Assembly (NCBI GenBank): GCA_910579615.1
Contig: CAJTUA010000025.1
Coordinates: 1 to 55,029, forward strand
Origin: an uncultured Lachnospiraceae bacterium
GTDB lineage: Bacteria; Bacillota; Clostridia; Lachnospirales; Lachnospiraceae
Reading direction: 5' to 3'
DNA length: 55,029 bases
Positions 39,936-48,513 of this stretch are shown piece after piece. The position numbers were made by a program, and so were the translations under genes. How positions within the stretch are numbered: the stretch's first letter is position 1; each line of letters begins with the position of its first letter. Below the pieces are notes generated by a model, which was given only the letters and a program-made list of their open reading frames with translations, searched no databases and was not told where the DNA came from.

Positions 39936-41018
39936 TTATGCGTTCTGCTTCTCGAATTCTCCCATAAACGCAACGAGTTTTTCCACGCCCTCAATTGGCA
40001 TTGCGTTGTAGATGCTCGCGCGCATACCGCCGACCGTGCGGTGTCCTTTTAAATTCTCAAAACCCGCCGCCTTTGCTTCTTTCACAAATTTTGCGTCAAG
40101 CTCCTCGTTCCCCGTTACAAACGGCACATTCATCAGGGAGCGGTCCTTCTTCTGCACAGTGCCCTTAAAAAGCTTGCTCCCATCGAGGAAATCATAGAGG
40201 ATTTTTGCCTTCTTCTCGTTATATTCCTTCATTGCCGCAAGGCCGCCCTGCTTCTTTAACCACTGAAATACCTTGCCGCAGATGTAAATTCCGTATGCCG
40301 GAGGTGTATTGTACATCGAGCCATTGTCCGCATGGGTCTTGTAGCGCAGCATCGTCGGGGTGCCAGGCAGCACATCCTCGGTAATCAAATCCTCGCGGAT
40401 AATGCAGATGACAACACCCGCAGGTCCGATATTTTTTTGCACGCCGCCGTAAATCACGCCGTACTTTGTCACGTCAACCGGCTCGGAGAGAAAGCACGAG
40501 GACACATCCGCCACAAGTGTCTTTCCTTTTGTGTTCGGAAGCTGCCAGAATTTCGTGCCATAGATTGTATTGTTTTCACAGATATAAACATAATCCGCAT
40601 CCTCCGGAATCGGAAGGTCGGAGCAGTCCGGAATGTAAGAAAATGTCTTGTCAGCGGAGGATGCCACCGCGACGGCCTCACCGTAAAGCCCTGCCTCCTG
40701 GTACGCCTTCTTTGCCCATTGGCCAGTAATGATGTACGCCGCCTTCTTATTTTTCATCAGGTTCATCGGAATCATCGCAAACTGCTGGGAGGCGCCTCCT
40801 TGCAGGAACAATACCTTGTAATTGTCCGGAATCCCCATCAGTTCCCGCAAATCCTTCTCCGCCGTTGTGATAATCTCCTCATACGCCTTTGAGCGATGGC
40901 TCATCTCCATGACGGACATGCCCGTTCCCCTGTAATCAAGCATCTCCGCCGCCGCTTCCTTCAATACTTCCTCCGGCAGTACCGCCGGACCCGCGGAAAA
41001 ATTATAGACTCTTCCCAT
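39936..41018 (-). CDS. serC: Phosphoserine aminotransferase
   Basis: A 360-residue class V PLP enzyme that makes phosphoserine from 3-phosphohydroxypyruvate and glutamate. The start MGRVYNFSAGPAVLPEEVL, the segment LFLQGGASQQFAMIPMN, the PLP-Lys region GVIYGGVQKNIGPAGV, and the end GHRTVGGMRASIYNAMP are diagnostic. Length is normal. The ATG at 41018 is chosen with GGAGG ten bases upstream. A near-consensus promoter precedes it, so serC leads the serC-serA operon. Confidence 0.96.
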   Translation of the reverse strand: MGRVYNFSAGPAVLPEEVLKEAAAEMLDYRGTGMSVMEMSHRSKAYEEIITTAEKDLRELMGIPDNYKVLFLQGGASQQFAMIPMNLMKNKKAAYIITGQWAKKAYQEAGLYGEAVAVASSADKTFSYIPDCSDLPIPEDADYVYICENNTIYGTKFWQLPNTKGKTLVADVSSCFLSEPVDVTKYGVIYGGVQKNIGPAGVVICIIREDLITEDVLPGTPTMLRYKTHADNGSMYNTPPAYGIYICGKVFQWLKKQGGLAAMKEYNEKKAKILYDFLDGSKLFKGTVQKKDRSLMNVPFVTGNEELDAKFVKEAKAAGFENLKGHRTVGGMRASIYNAMPIEGVEKLVAFMGEFEKQNA

Positions 41019-41106
41019 GTTATGTAATCCTCCTTCAATCTTTCGAACCATCACCCGCAATGCGCCGTGCTGTTACGTTGTCGCTTTAACACGACAAATT
41101 ATAAGA

Positions 41107-41135
41107 ATTATATAGCTTTCCCCTTCTTCTGTCAA
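41107..41135 (-). promoter_or_regulatory. Consensus sigma-A promoter of serC-serA
   Basis: Minus strand TTGACA (41135-41130), 17 bases, TATAAT (41112-41107): both boxes match consensus exactly. A small TTGTCG/CGACAA hairpin follows in the leader. Confidence 0.85.
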
Positions 41136-41173
41136 CTACATTTTTAAAAAACCATATTTTGCACGCAACGATA

Positions 41174-41575
41174 CTACGCGCCCTCCCCCTTCGAAATCCT
41201 TAAAAATTCTTCCTTTATCTCCTGCACCGTCGCAAGACGCAATTCCCCAAGCGCAATTTCTTCTTCCCTGCCGGATTCCTTTGCCTGTATGTACTTTAGC
41301 CGCCACTCGGCAGGCTGTGTGATAAACGCCATAAGGTATTCCTGTATGAAAACCTTGCTCTTGTCGCAGGAGGCATATTGGGGATTCATCTTCACCTTCA
41401 GGGCGCTCGCCTCAAGCATCGTCCCGAATATGTCATAGACGGCAAGCCTTCCCATCTCAAGCTTCGCCTCTTTTTCCTGCCCTGCCGCCTTTAATTGCTT
41501 TGCCCTCGCCTGCATCCCGGTTTTCCCACTCTGTAAATACTCATGCATTTTTGCCTTTAATTCATCCACGCTCAT
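41174..41575 (-). CDS. Conserved hypothetical helical protein
   Basis: 133 residues, strongly helical and charged (MSVDELKAKMHEYLQSGKTG; AAGQEKEAKLEMGRLAVYDIF; WRLKYIQAKESGREEEIALG). No signal peptide, membrane segment or catalytic motif. It follows crh by 21 bases on the same strand, so it is probably the last gene of the hprK-to-crh unit. AGAGAGG lies about ten bases before the ATG. I do not recognise a function. Confidence 0.65.
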   Translation of the reverse strand: MSVDELKAKMHEYLQSGKTGMQARAKQLKAAGQEKEAKLEMGRLAVYDIFGTMLEASALKVKMNPQYASCDKSKVFIQEYLMAFITQPAEWRLKYIQAKESGREEEIALGELRLATVQEIKEEFLRISKGEGA

Positions 41576-41596
41576 CTGCCGTACCTCTCTCTGGTT

Positions 41597-41854
41597 TTAT
41601 TTGTTACCACAAAGATATTTCTCAATATTGTCGATGGCAGCCGCCTCGTCCTCCCCGCTCGTCGTCACGGTAAGCTCCTCCCCGCTCGGCAGCGCAAGGC
41701 TCATCATCCCCATGATGCTCTTCGCATTCACCTTCTTGTCCCCGCACTCGACATAGACGCTGCTCTCATACTGGCTTGCCACCTGTACAAGCAGCGCAAT
41801 CGGCCTCGCCTCAAGACCTTCCGGCAGACAAATCCTAATTTTTTTCGAAATCAT
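41597..41854 (-). CDS. crh: Crh-like HPr paralog lacking the PTS histidine
   Basis: 85 residues with the HPr fold. The residue that is His15 in HPr is Glu15 here (GLEARPIALLVQ in place of GLHARP), so it cannot carry PTS phosphate. The regulatory Ser46 is intact in NAKSIMGMMSL. That combination defines Crh, which HPr kinase phosphorylates on Ser46 to assist CcpA in catabolite repression; in Bacillus position 15 is Gln. The synteny rapZ-whiA-crh matches the Bacillus yvcJ-yvcK-yvcL-crh cluster, minus yvcK. hprK is six genes upstream. The ATG at 41854 follows GGAGGAAC; longer frames run through the repeat. Confidence 0.85.
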   Translation of the reverse strand: MISKKIRICLPEGLEARPIALLVQVASQYESSVYVECGDKKVNAKSIMGMMSLALPSGEELTVTTSGEDEAAAIDNIEKYLCGNK

Positions 41855-41874
41855 CTCTGTTCCTCCTCTATTTG

Positions 41875-41969
41875 AGTTTCGCATGTTCCCACCACCCATA
41901 AACGGCAGTGGTATTCCCGTCTGCCCCCGTTCCCATAAATTCTTCCGGGGTTTATCCAGGTTCATGCTG
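41875..41969 (-). repeat. Decayed copy of the repeated leader element (before crh)
   Basis: 95 bases, minus strand opening CAGCATGAACC and closing GGGAACATGCGAAACT; the loop region reads GGGAACGGGGGCAGAC. Outer CATG/CATG pairing remains, but the inner stem is poor. It ends about ten bases before the crh ribosome site. Confidence 0.65.
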
Positions 41970-42074
41970 TTTTGGTTATGCACAGGCTCTCCCCTTCCTG
42001 TGCCAGTTCCAATAAAACATCTTCCATGTGAAAGGGGATATCCTGTAAAAAGTACGGCAGGCCTCCCGTTTCTC

Positions 42075-43019
42075 TCACATTGCCTTCCCGCTTTCTGCAA
42101 TCTCCCCCAGGCGTTTGAGCCGGTGGTTCACCCCGGACTTGCCAAGCGGAACCGAGAGCATCTCCCCGAGCTCCTTCAAGGATGCCTCGGGATACTCCAT
42201 CCGCAGCTTCGCAATCTCACGGAGCCCTTCCGGGAGTTTCTCAAACCCGATGCTGTCGCGGATATAGCGGATATCCTCCAATTGCTTCGCCGCCGCCTTA
42301 ACGGTTTTAGTGATGTTCGCGGCCTCACAGTTGACCTGCCGGTTCACATCGTTGCGCACTTCCTTGAGGATTCTGACATTTTCAAGCTCCATCAACGCCA
42401 GATGCGCTTCCATGATATTGAGCAAATCAACAATCTGCGCCCCCTCTTTCACATAGAGCACAAAATATTTTTTCCTCCGGATAACCTTGGCTTCTATCAA
42501 AAATGACTGGAAGATTTGCTTCATCTGTTCTGCTTTTTCCAGCGCAGAAAAAACGACTTCAAAATGATATGCTTTTTTCGGGTCGGAAAGCGACCCTCCC
42601 GCCAGAAAACCCCCGCGGATATAAGCGCGCTTACAGCAGGTGTTCTGCGCAATCAGAGGATTCACACAAAACCCATCCCCCCCGGATGCAGCATGCTCAA
42701 GCTTGAGTGCCCTGCCGATGCGCTCCACGCCATCCTCTTTTCGCAGGATGATACTGTAAGCATTCCCTTTTGCCTGTGCGTTCGGCTTTCTTTCCCTGAT
42801 TTCAACATCTACTATATTAAATATTTTTTGCAATAATGTAAAGTATTTTCTTGCAAGAGCTTCATTTTCCGTGCAGATTTCCAGTTCCTGTACCCTGTCC
42901 CCTTCAAAGACCACCGTGCCGCAGCCAAGCGTCATCGCCGCAAGCTCCGCCAGCATGCAATGTCTTGCGGCAGGATAACGGTCAAAAAGCTCGTCCTTCA
43001 CTTTTTTTGAAAACGACAT
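42075..43019 (-). CDS. whiA: WhiA family DNA-binding protein
   Basis: 314 residues. The N-terminal part (SFSKKVKDELFDR, then YIRGGFLAGGSLSDPKKAYH) is the catalytically dead LAGLIDADG homing-endonuclease-like domain; the C-terminal part (EYPEASLKELGEMLSVPLGK, then SGVNHRLKRL) is the helix-turn-helix. WhiA influences chromosome segregation and cell division in Firmicutes and is a sporulation regulator in Streptomyces. Length is typical. GGAGG lies six bases before the ATG. rapZ ends 19 bases upstream. Confidence 0.95.
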   Translation of the reverse strand: MSFSKKVKDELFDRYPAARHCMLAELAAMTLGCGTVVFEGDRVQELEICTENEALARKYFTLLQKIFNIVDVEIRERKPNAQAKGNAYSIILRKEDGVERIGRALKLEHAASGGDGFCVNPLIAQNTCCKRAYIRGGFLAGGSLSDPKKAYHFEVVFSALEKAEQMKQIFQSFLIEAKVIRRKKYFVLYVKEGAQIVDLLNIMEAHLALMELENVRILKEVRNDVNRQVNCEAANITKTVKAAAKQLEDIRYIRDSIGFEKLPEGLREIAKLRMEYPEASLKELGEMLSVPLGKSGVNHRLKRLGEIAESGKAM

Positions 43020-43038
43020 CCCTGCCTCCGTGTTTTAG

Positions 43039-43893
43039 TCATCTCGTGATATCGCGGTGGTCGGTCTTGACCCCGTACTCCGTCTTTTCAAGACGCCTGC
43101 CAAGCTCATGCGCCACCGTGACGGAGCGGTGTTTGCCCCCAGTGCAGCCAACGGCGATGACAAGCTGGTTTTTCCCCTCCTCAATGTATCCCGGAATCAG
43201 AAACAACAAAAGGCTTTCCAGACGGTCAAGGAATTCCGGCGCCATCGGGGAGGCAAGGACATAATCCCTCACCTCTTGCCTCTGCCCGGTCAATGCCTTT
43301 AACTCCGGCACATAGTAAGGATTTTTAAGGAACCTTACATCAAAGACCAAATCCGCATCCGCGGGGATTCCGTACTTAAACCCGAAGGATAGAATTGTAA
43401 TAAAGAAATTGTGATAGGAACCATTCTCCACAAAAATATAATCAACCTGCGTTTTCAGCTCGCGGATGAGCATCTGGCTCGTATCCAGAATATAATCCGC
43501 CTTTGATTTCAGGAATGCCAGACGCCTGCGCTCCTCCTCGATTCCCTTGTCCACCCGTTCCGTCCCGGAGAGCGGATGCGTGCGCCTCGTCTCCTTAAAC
43601 CGCTTTACAAGCACCTGTGTGGAACACTCCAAAAACAAAATTTCATACGGATACCCCTCCTCTGAGAGTTCCTCAAATATCTGTTTCGCCCCCTCAAGCG
43701 CCTCCCCGCTGCGGATGTCCACACCGAGCGCAATCTTGCTGATATTCGGGCTTTCCCGGATTGTCAGCCTCGCAAATGTCGGAATCAGCGGAATCGGCAG
43801 ATTATCTACACAAAAATATCCTGCATCCTCCAACATCTTGAGCGCTGAGCTTTTTCCCGCCCCCGACATACCTGTCACGACAACAAATCTCAT
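43039..43893 (-). CDS. rapZ: RNase adapter RapZ / nucleotide-binding protein YvcJ
   Basis: 284 residues. Walker A is VTGMSGAGKSSALKMLED; the following GYFCVDNLPIPLIPTF is family-specific; the C-terminal half has FKYGIPADADLVFDVRFLKNPYY and VAVGCTGGKHRSVTVAHEL (shown from IAVGCTGGKHRS). In Bacillus YvcJ hydrolyses nucleotides and affects competence; in E. coli RapZ controls decay of the glmS-regulating RNA GlmZ, which is absent in Firmicutes. The ATG at 43893 follows GGGGG; a longer frame overlaps murB. It lies between murB and whiA. Confidence 0.94.
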   Translation of the reverse strand: MRFVVVTGMSGAGKSSALKMLEDAGYFCVDNLPIPLIPTFARLTIRESPNISKIALGVDIRSGEALEGAKQIFEELSEEGYPYEILFLECSTQVLVKRFKETRRTHPLSGTERVDKGIEEERRRLAFLKSKADYILDTSQMLIRELKTQVDYIFVENGSYHNFFITILSFGFKYGIPADADLVFDVRFLKNPYYVPELKALTGQRQEVRDYVLASPMAPEFLDRLESLLLFLIPGYIEEGKNQLVIAVGCTGGKHRSVTVAHELGRRLEKTEYGVKTDHRDITR

Positions 43894-43942
43894 CTTTTTC
43901 CCCCATGCAAACAGCCAATGAAGCTTCTTGTTCCGGACGCTT

Positions 43943-44893
43943 TTAAAATTCCCCGAGTATCCGGATTTCCATCTCCAGGCGGACTCCATATTTTTCCTGC
44001 ACCGTATCCTGAACCTTTGTAATCAGCCCCATCACATCCCGCGCCGTCGCGTCTTTTTCGTTGATTACAAACCCACAGTGCTTTTCCGAGACTTTCGCAC
44101 CGCCGACCTTAAGACCTGCAAGCCCGGCATCCATAATCAGTTTTCCCGCAAAATGCCCCTTCGGCCGCTTGAATGTGCTCCCCGCGCTCGGGTATTCCAA
44201 CGGCTGTTTTTCCCTGCGCCTTGCGGCAAGCTCCTCAATCTTTTTCTTTTCTGCCGCAGCATCGCCCTTCTGAAAGCAAAAATCCGCCTCGAGCACAAAA
44301 AGCTCTTCCCTTTGCAGAATACTGAAACGGTAGGAAAATCCCATCTCCTTTGCTGTAAGGCAGACAATCCTTCCCTGCCGATCCAACGCCCGGACGCTCA
44401 CCAGAAAGTCCGCTATCTCACCGCCGTAAGCCCCCGCATTCATAAAAATACCGCCGCCGACGCTGCCTGGTATCCCCGCCGCGAACGCAAAGCCCGACGC
44501 GCCGTGCGCCACCGCCTCCTTCGCAAACGCAGAAAGCCGGACGCCCGCCCCGACATGCGCGCGCAGCTCGTTTTCTTCCTCCGCAAAAGCCATGTCATCC
44601 GCGTGGGTAAGCTGCAGGACAACGCCGCGGTACCCTGCATCCGACACAAGCAGATTGCTCCCGTTCCCAATCACAAAATACGGCATATTCTCTTTTCTGC
44701 ACAGCCAGACCACCGATGCAAACTGCTCTTTATCCGCACAAACAAAATAGTCTGCCAAACCTCCAATACGAAATGTCGTATGGCGGCTAAGCAGCTCATT
44801 CCTTCGCACCCTGTCTTCCCCTACAATCGCAATCAGTTTTCCATAAAAATCCTGCTCCACTGCATTTCCCGCCGTTTCTGTAAGATTTAACAT
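43943..44893 (-). CDS. murB: UDP-N-acetylenolpyruvoylglucosamine reductase
   Basis: A 316-residue FAD enzyme that makes UDP-MurNAc for peptidoglycan. The FAD-binding part has HTTFRIGGLADYFV, VIGNGSNLLVSDAGYRG and AAGIPGSVGGGIFMNAGAYGGE (split). The catalytic Ser is in YPSAGSTFKRP, and the C-terminal Glu in RLEMEIRILGEF. This is the shorter Gram-positive form. AAAGG sites precede the ATG. TTTGCA and TATAAA, 17 bases apart just upstream, may give it a separate promoter. Confidence 0.95.
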   Translation of the reverse strand: MLNLTETAGNAVEQDFYGKLIAIVGEDRVRRNELLSRHTTFRIGGLADYFVCADKEQFASVVWLCRKENMPYFVIGNGSNLLVSDAGYRGVVLQLTHADDMAFAEEENELRAHVGAGVRLSAFAKEAVAHGASGFAFAAGIPGSVGGGIFMNAGAYGGEIADFLVSVRALDRQGRIVCLTAKEMGFSYRFSILQREELFVLEADFCFQKGDAAAEKKKIEELAARRREKQPLEYPSAGSTFKRPKGHFAGKLIMDAGLAGLKVGGAKVSEKHCGFVINEKDATARDVMGLITKVQDTVQEKYGVRLEMEIRILGEF

Positions 44894-45069
44894 CCTTTTG
44901 CAACCTTTATAGTTATATCATGATTTTATGCAAATGACCATCTTTTCATCCGAAGATTTTGATTTTTGTGCATAACGCTGTATTTTTCGCGCTTTTTTGC
45001 ATCCAATTAGGCAATTTGCCAGGGATATTCCGGGCGGCGTAAGCCGCCCTTCCCCGCTGCCGTCCCATT

Positions 45070-46011
45070 TCATTCACCTGCCACCAGACGCGCGCTCCCA
45101 TAAATACCGGCATCGTTCCCAAGCTTTGCCAGACAGAATTCCTTATTTTGCAGCGCATACAGAATATTTTCATTGTAGTGCCTGCGGATGGCATGAAGCA
45201 AAATCTCGCCCGCGCGCGACACGCCGCCGCCGATTACAAATACCTGCGGGTCAACCGTCGCCGCCACATGCGAAAGCGCCAGGGCCAGGTACGAGCCCAG
45301 TTGGTCTACCAGTTCACATGCCATGTTATCCCCCTCCTTCGCGCAGTCAAAAATATTCTTCGCGCTCAGGTTCTCAAACTCCCGCAGCTTCGTCGGCGTA
45401 TCGTCCTTTGCCAGACATTTTTTTGCCATGCGCACAATCCCGGTCGCCGAGGCGTACTGCTCTAGGTGCCCGTGCCCGCCGCAGCCGCACTCCGCTTCCT
45501 CATCCTGGTTTACAATCATATGTCCAATCTCGCCGCCCGCACCGTTGCTGCCCGCAACCATCTTCCCCCCCAGGATGACACCGCCCCCGACACCCGTGCC
45601 AAGCGTTACCATAATCACATCTTCATAGCCCTTTGCGCCGCCCTTCCACATTTCGCCGAGTGCCGCCACGTTCGCGTCATTTCCCGCTTTCACAAAAATC
45701 CCGGTCAGCTCCTGCATGATTTTTGCCGCCGGGGTAATATCCCAGCCAAGGTTCGCGCATTTTAGCACCGTTCCGTCCGCCCTGACCGGTCCTGGGATGC
45801 CAAGCCCAATGCCGCACACATCTTCCTTTTCAATGCCCTTATGTGCGCATTTTGCAAGGATGGTTTCTGCCACATCGGAAAGGATGTGCGCCCCCCGCTC
45901 CTCCCTGCGTGTTACAATTTCCCACTTTTCCAAAAGCTCCCCCGCCTTTGTAAAAAGCCCGCATTTTACGGTTGTCCCGCCGATGTCAATTCCGAAAACA
46001 TACTGTCCCAT
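45070..46011 (-). CDS. glk: ROK-family glucokinase
   Basis: 313 residues. The ATP site is FGIDIGGTTVKCGLFT, the sugar site is IPGPVRADG and GNDANVAALGE, and the ROK core is GTGVGGGVILGG and GEIGHMIV. The zinc motif reads CGCGGHGHLEQYAS: two of the usual Cys are kept, but the last Cys is His. It should phosphorylate glucose to glucose-6-phosphate. It starts three bases after the hprK stop, so the two are coupled, linking sugar phosphorylation with catabolite control. Confidence 0.92.
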   Translation of the reverse strand: MGQYVFGIDIGGTTVKCGLFTKAGELLEKWEIVTRREERGAHILSDVAETILAKCAHKGIEKEDVCGIGLGIPGPVRADGTVLKCANLGWDITPAAKIMQELTGIFVKAGNDANVAALGEMWKGGAKGYEDVIMVTLGTGVGGGVILGGKMVAGSNGAGGEIGHMIVNQDEEAECGCGGHGHLEQYASATGIVRMAKKCLAKDDTPTKLREFENLSAKNIFDCAKEGDNMACELVDQLGSYLALALSHVAATVDPQVFVIGGGVSRAGEILLHAIRRHYNENILYALQNKEFCLAKLGNDAGIYGSARLVAGE

Positions 46012-46014
46012 CGC

Positions 46015-46956
46015 TTATTCCTCCCCCTCATCGCTCTTTTTCATGAGATTGTTGGTTACGCGCTTGTACAGCTCCTGCGCCGCATTGTAGCCCATCTTCT
46101 TCTGGCGGAAATTGACGGCTGCCGTCTCGCAGATAATTGCAAGGTTGCGCCCCGGGCGAATCGGGATGTTGTGGCAGACAACCTTATTCCCAAGGAATTC
46201 CGTGTACTGCTCCTCAAGCCCCAGACGGTCGTACTCCTTCTCCTTATCCCACTCCTCAAGGTTGATAACAAGGTCAATCGCCTGCGTATTCTTTACGCTC
46301 TCCACACCGAACAGCGTCTTTACATCCACAATGCCGATGCCGCGCAGCTCAATGAAATGCCTTGTAATGTCCGGCGCCGTGCCGACGAGCGTATCATCGC
46401 TGACCTTCTTGATTTCCACGACATCATCCGTCACAAGGCGGTGGCCGCGCTTTAAGAGTTCAAGTGCGGCTTCGCTCTTTCCGATGCCGCTCTCGCCCAT
46501 AATCAAAATGCCCTCGCCGTAGACATCGACAAGCACGCCGTGGATGGAGATGCGCGGCGCAAGCTCTACGCAGAGCCAGCGGATGACTTCCGCCATAAAG
46601 GACGAGGTCGATTTCGCTGTTCTTAAAATCGGCACCCCGTACTCAATGCCAATCTGGCGGATTTCCTCCGAAACCTCGATGTTCCGGCAAAATACAATGC
46701 AAGGCATCTTAAAGCTCATCAGCTTTTTCATAATGCCAAGCCCGTGGTCTTTTTCCATTTTCTGCATGAACGCATGCTCCACATTCCCGATAATCTGGAT
46801 GCGTTCCGAATCAAAGTAGTCGAAAAAACCCGTCAGCTGCAATGCCGGGCGGTTAATCTCCGCCTGTGAAATTTTGATGTCTGTGAAGTCGATTTCCGGC
46901 GTACAGTTCTCAAGTGCCATCTTTTCCACTAATTTCTTCAATCCAACCGTATACAT
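46015..46956 (-). CDS. hprK: HPr kinase/phosphorylase
   Basis: 313 residues. It phosphorylates Ser46 of HPr and Crh in response to glycolytic intermediates and removes the phosphate when sugars run out. The N-terminal domain (1-130) precedes the P-loop kinase domain with GESGIGKSEAALELLKRGH and VTDDVVEIKKV; the family signature lies in LGNKVVCHNIPIRPGRNLA. Length is normal. GGAGGG lies about eight bases before the ATG, and a fair promoter (46999-47027) lies upstream. Its likely partner Crh is encoded at the end of the same gene series. Confidence 0.96.
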   Translation of the reverse strand: MYTVGLKKLVEKMALENCTPEIDFTDIKISQAEINRPALQLTGFFDYFDSERIQIIGNVEHAFMQKMEKDHGLGIMKKLMSFKMPCIVFCRNIEVSEEIRQIGIEYGVPILRTAKSTSSFMAEVIRWLCVELAPRISIHGVLVDVYGEGILIMGESGIGKSEAALELLKRGHRLVTDDVVEIKKVSDDTLVGTAPDITRHFIELRGIGIVDVKTLFGVESVKNTQAIDLVINLEEWDKEKEYDRLGLEEQYTEFLGNKVVCHNIPIRPGRNLAIICETAAVNFRQKKMGYNAAQELYKRVTNNLMKKSDEGEE

Positions 46957-46998
46957 TTTTATACCCTCCGCTTCGCACGGCTCTGCCGTATTTTCTTT

Positions 46999-47027
46999 AT
47001 TTTAACACAACCTTCGCCGCTTGAAAA
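46999..47027 (-). promoter_or_regulatory. Possible promoter of hprK
   Basis: Minus strand TTTTCA (47027-47022), 17 bases, TAAAAT (47004-46999). The -35 box is weak. Confidence 0.4.
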
Positions 47028-47073
47028 GGGGGCATGTTCTTTTTTATGCGCAATGCTGCGGCATCGGTGCGCT

Positions 47074-48513
47074 TTACTTGCGCAAGGCTAAGGCTTCGCG
47101 CAGCAGGGAATTGACCATCCCGGGGTCTGCTTTTCCTTTTAGCTGCTTCATTGTCTGTCCGACCAAAAAGCCGAACGCCCGGTCTTTGCCGCCAAAAAAG
47201 TCGGCAACCGACTGCTCGTTTTGTGCAAGCACCAAGGCAATCGTTTCCCGCAGCAAGGCATCATCCTGCAGCATTGCCAGCCCCTTTTCCTTCACATATT
47301 CCTTCGGGTCAACATTTTCCTTAAAAATCTGCTCGAACACTTCCTTTGCCACCGTGCGGTTAATCCTGCCTTCCTCAAGGAGCGCAACCAGCGACGCAAG
47401 CTTTTGGGGCGCAAGCGTCAGTTCCTCCGCATCCATCTCCGCCTCTTTTAACAGGCGCATCGCCTCAACCATCAGCCAGTTGGAAACCTCTTTTGGCCTG
47501 CCGCAGATTACCACGGTTTCCTCAAAAATATCCGCCATCCTCTTTGCCCCGGTAATAATCGCCGCGTCGTACTCCGGGATGCCAAACTCTTCCCTGTAGC
47601 GCTTCATTTTCGCATCGCGCAGCTCCGGCTCCCCCTGCTTTATCTGCGCAAGCCATTCCTCGCTGAGATCAAGCGGCACTAAGTCCGGCTCCGGGAAATA
47701 GCGGTAATCCTGCGCGTCTTCCTTAGAGCGCATCGCAAAGCTCGTATCTTTGTTTTCATCCCAGCGCCTGGTTTCCTGGATGACCTTCCCCCCGTAGGTG
47801 AGCACCTCAATCTGGCGCTTTCTCTCCCCGTCAATCGCGCGCGCAATCGCCTTAAAAGAATTCATGTTCTTCATCTCGGTGCGCGTGCCAAATTCCGCCG
47901 CGCCAACCTCACGGACGGAAAGATTGATATCCGCGCGCAGTGAGCCCTCCTGCATTTTGCAGTCGGACACGCCGAGGTATTTCAGAATCAGCTTAAGCTT
48001 TTCGAGATAGGCGATGACCTCCTGTGCACTGCGCATATCCGGTTCGCTCACAATTTCAATCAGCGGCACGCCGCAGCGGTTGTAATCGACGAGCGTGCAG
48101 TCCTCCCACGGGTCATGCACGAGCTTGCCCGCATCCTCCTCCATGTGGATTTCATGGATGCCAATCCTCTTTTTTCCAAGCTCTGTCTCAATTTCAATCC
48201 CACCGTTCTGACAAATCGGCAGATAAAGCTGCGAAATTTGGTACGCCTTCGGCAAATCCGGGTAGAAATAATTTTTCCGGTCAAATTTGCAATGCCTTGT
48301 AATTTCACAGCCCGTCGCAAGCCCTGCTGCCACCGCGAACTCCACTACCTTTTTATTTAACACCGGCAATGTTCCCGGCATTCCCATGCAGACCGGGCAG
48401 CAATGCGTGTTTGGCAGCCCGCCAAACTGCGTGGTGCAGCCGCAGAAAATCTTTGTTTTCGTCGCGAGCTCAACATGCACCTCAAGCCCGATGACCATTT
48501 CATAATTTTTCAT
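47074..48513 (-). CDS. gatB: Asp/Glu-tRNA amidotransferase subunit B
   Basis: 479 residues. Binds the misacylated tRNA and carries out kinase and transamidase steps that turn Asp-tRNA(Asn) and Glu-tRNA(Gln) into the correct species. The start YEMVIGLEVHVELATKTKIF, the segment CCPVCMGMPGTLPVLNKKV and HEIHMEEDAGKLVH are conserved; the C-terminal YqeY-like tail (VADFFGGKDRAFGFLVGQTM) recognises tRNA. GTGAGGG precedes the ATG. Last gene of the aspS-gatC-gatA-gatB operon; the 123-base gap from gatA holds the GC hairpin leader. Confidence 0.97.
   Translation of the reverse strand: MKNYEMVIGLEVHVELATKTKIFCGCTTQFGGLPNTHCCPVCMGMPGTLPVLNKKVVEFAVAAGLATGCEITRHCKFDRKNYFYPDLPKAYQISQLYLPICQNGGIEIETELGKKRIGIHEIHMEEDAGKLVHDPWEDCTLVDYNRCGVPLIEIVSEPDMRSAQEVIAYLEKLKLILKYLGVSDCKMQEGSLRADINLSVREVGAAEFGTRTEMKNMNSFKAIARAIDGERKRQIEVLTYGGKVIQETRRWDENKDTSFAMRSKEDAQDYRYFPEPDLVPLDLSEEWLAQIKQGEPELRDAKMKRYREEFGIPEYDAAIITGAKRMADIFEETVVICGRPKEVSNWLMVEAMRLLKEAEMDAEELTLAPQKLASLVALLEEGRINRTVAKEVFEQIFKENVDPKEYVKEKGLAMLQDDALLRETIALVLAQNEQSVADFFGGKDRAFGFLVGQTMKQLKGKADPGMVNSLLREALALRK

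Noticed and set aside
43928..44890. 320-residue plus-strand open frame over murB
   Set aside because: Complete antisense overlap with murB, whose motifs are unmistakable; the plus-strand translation is Arg/His/Pro-rich noise.
44894..45069. Terminator or small gene between glk and murB
   Set aside because: A GGGCGGC/GCCGCCC hairpin is present, but without a T-run; the short open frame here has no ribosome site. Only a weak murB promoter is plausible.
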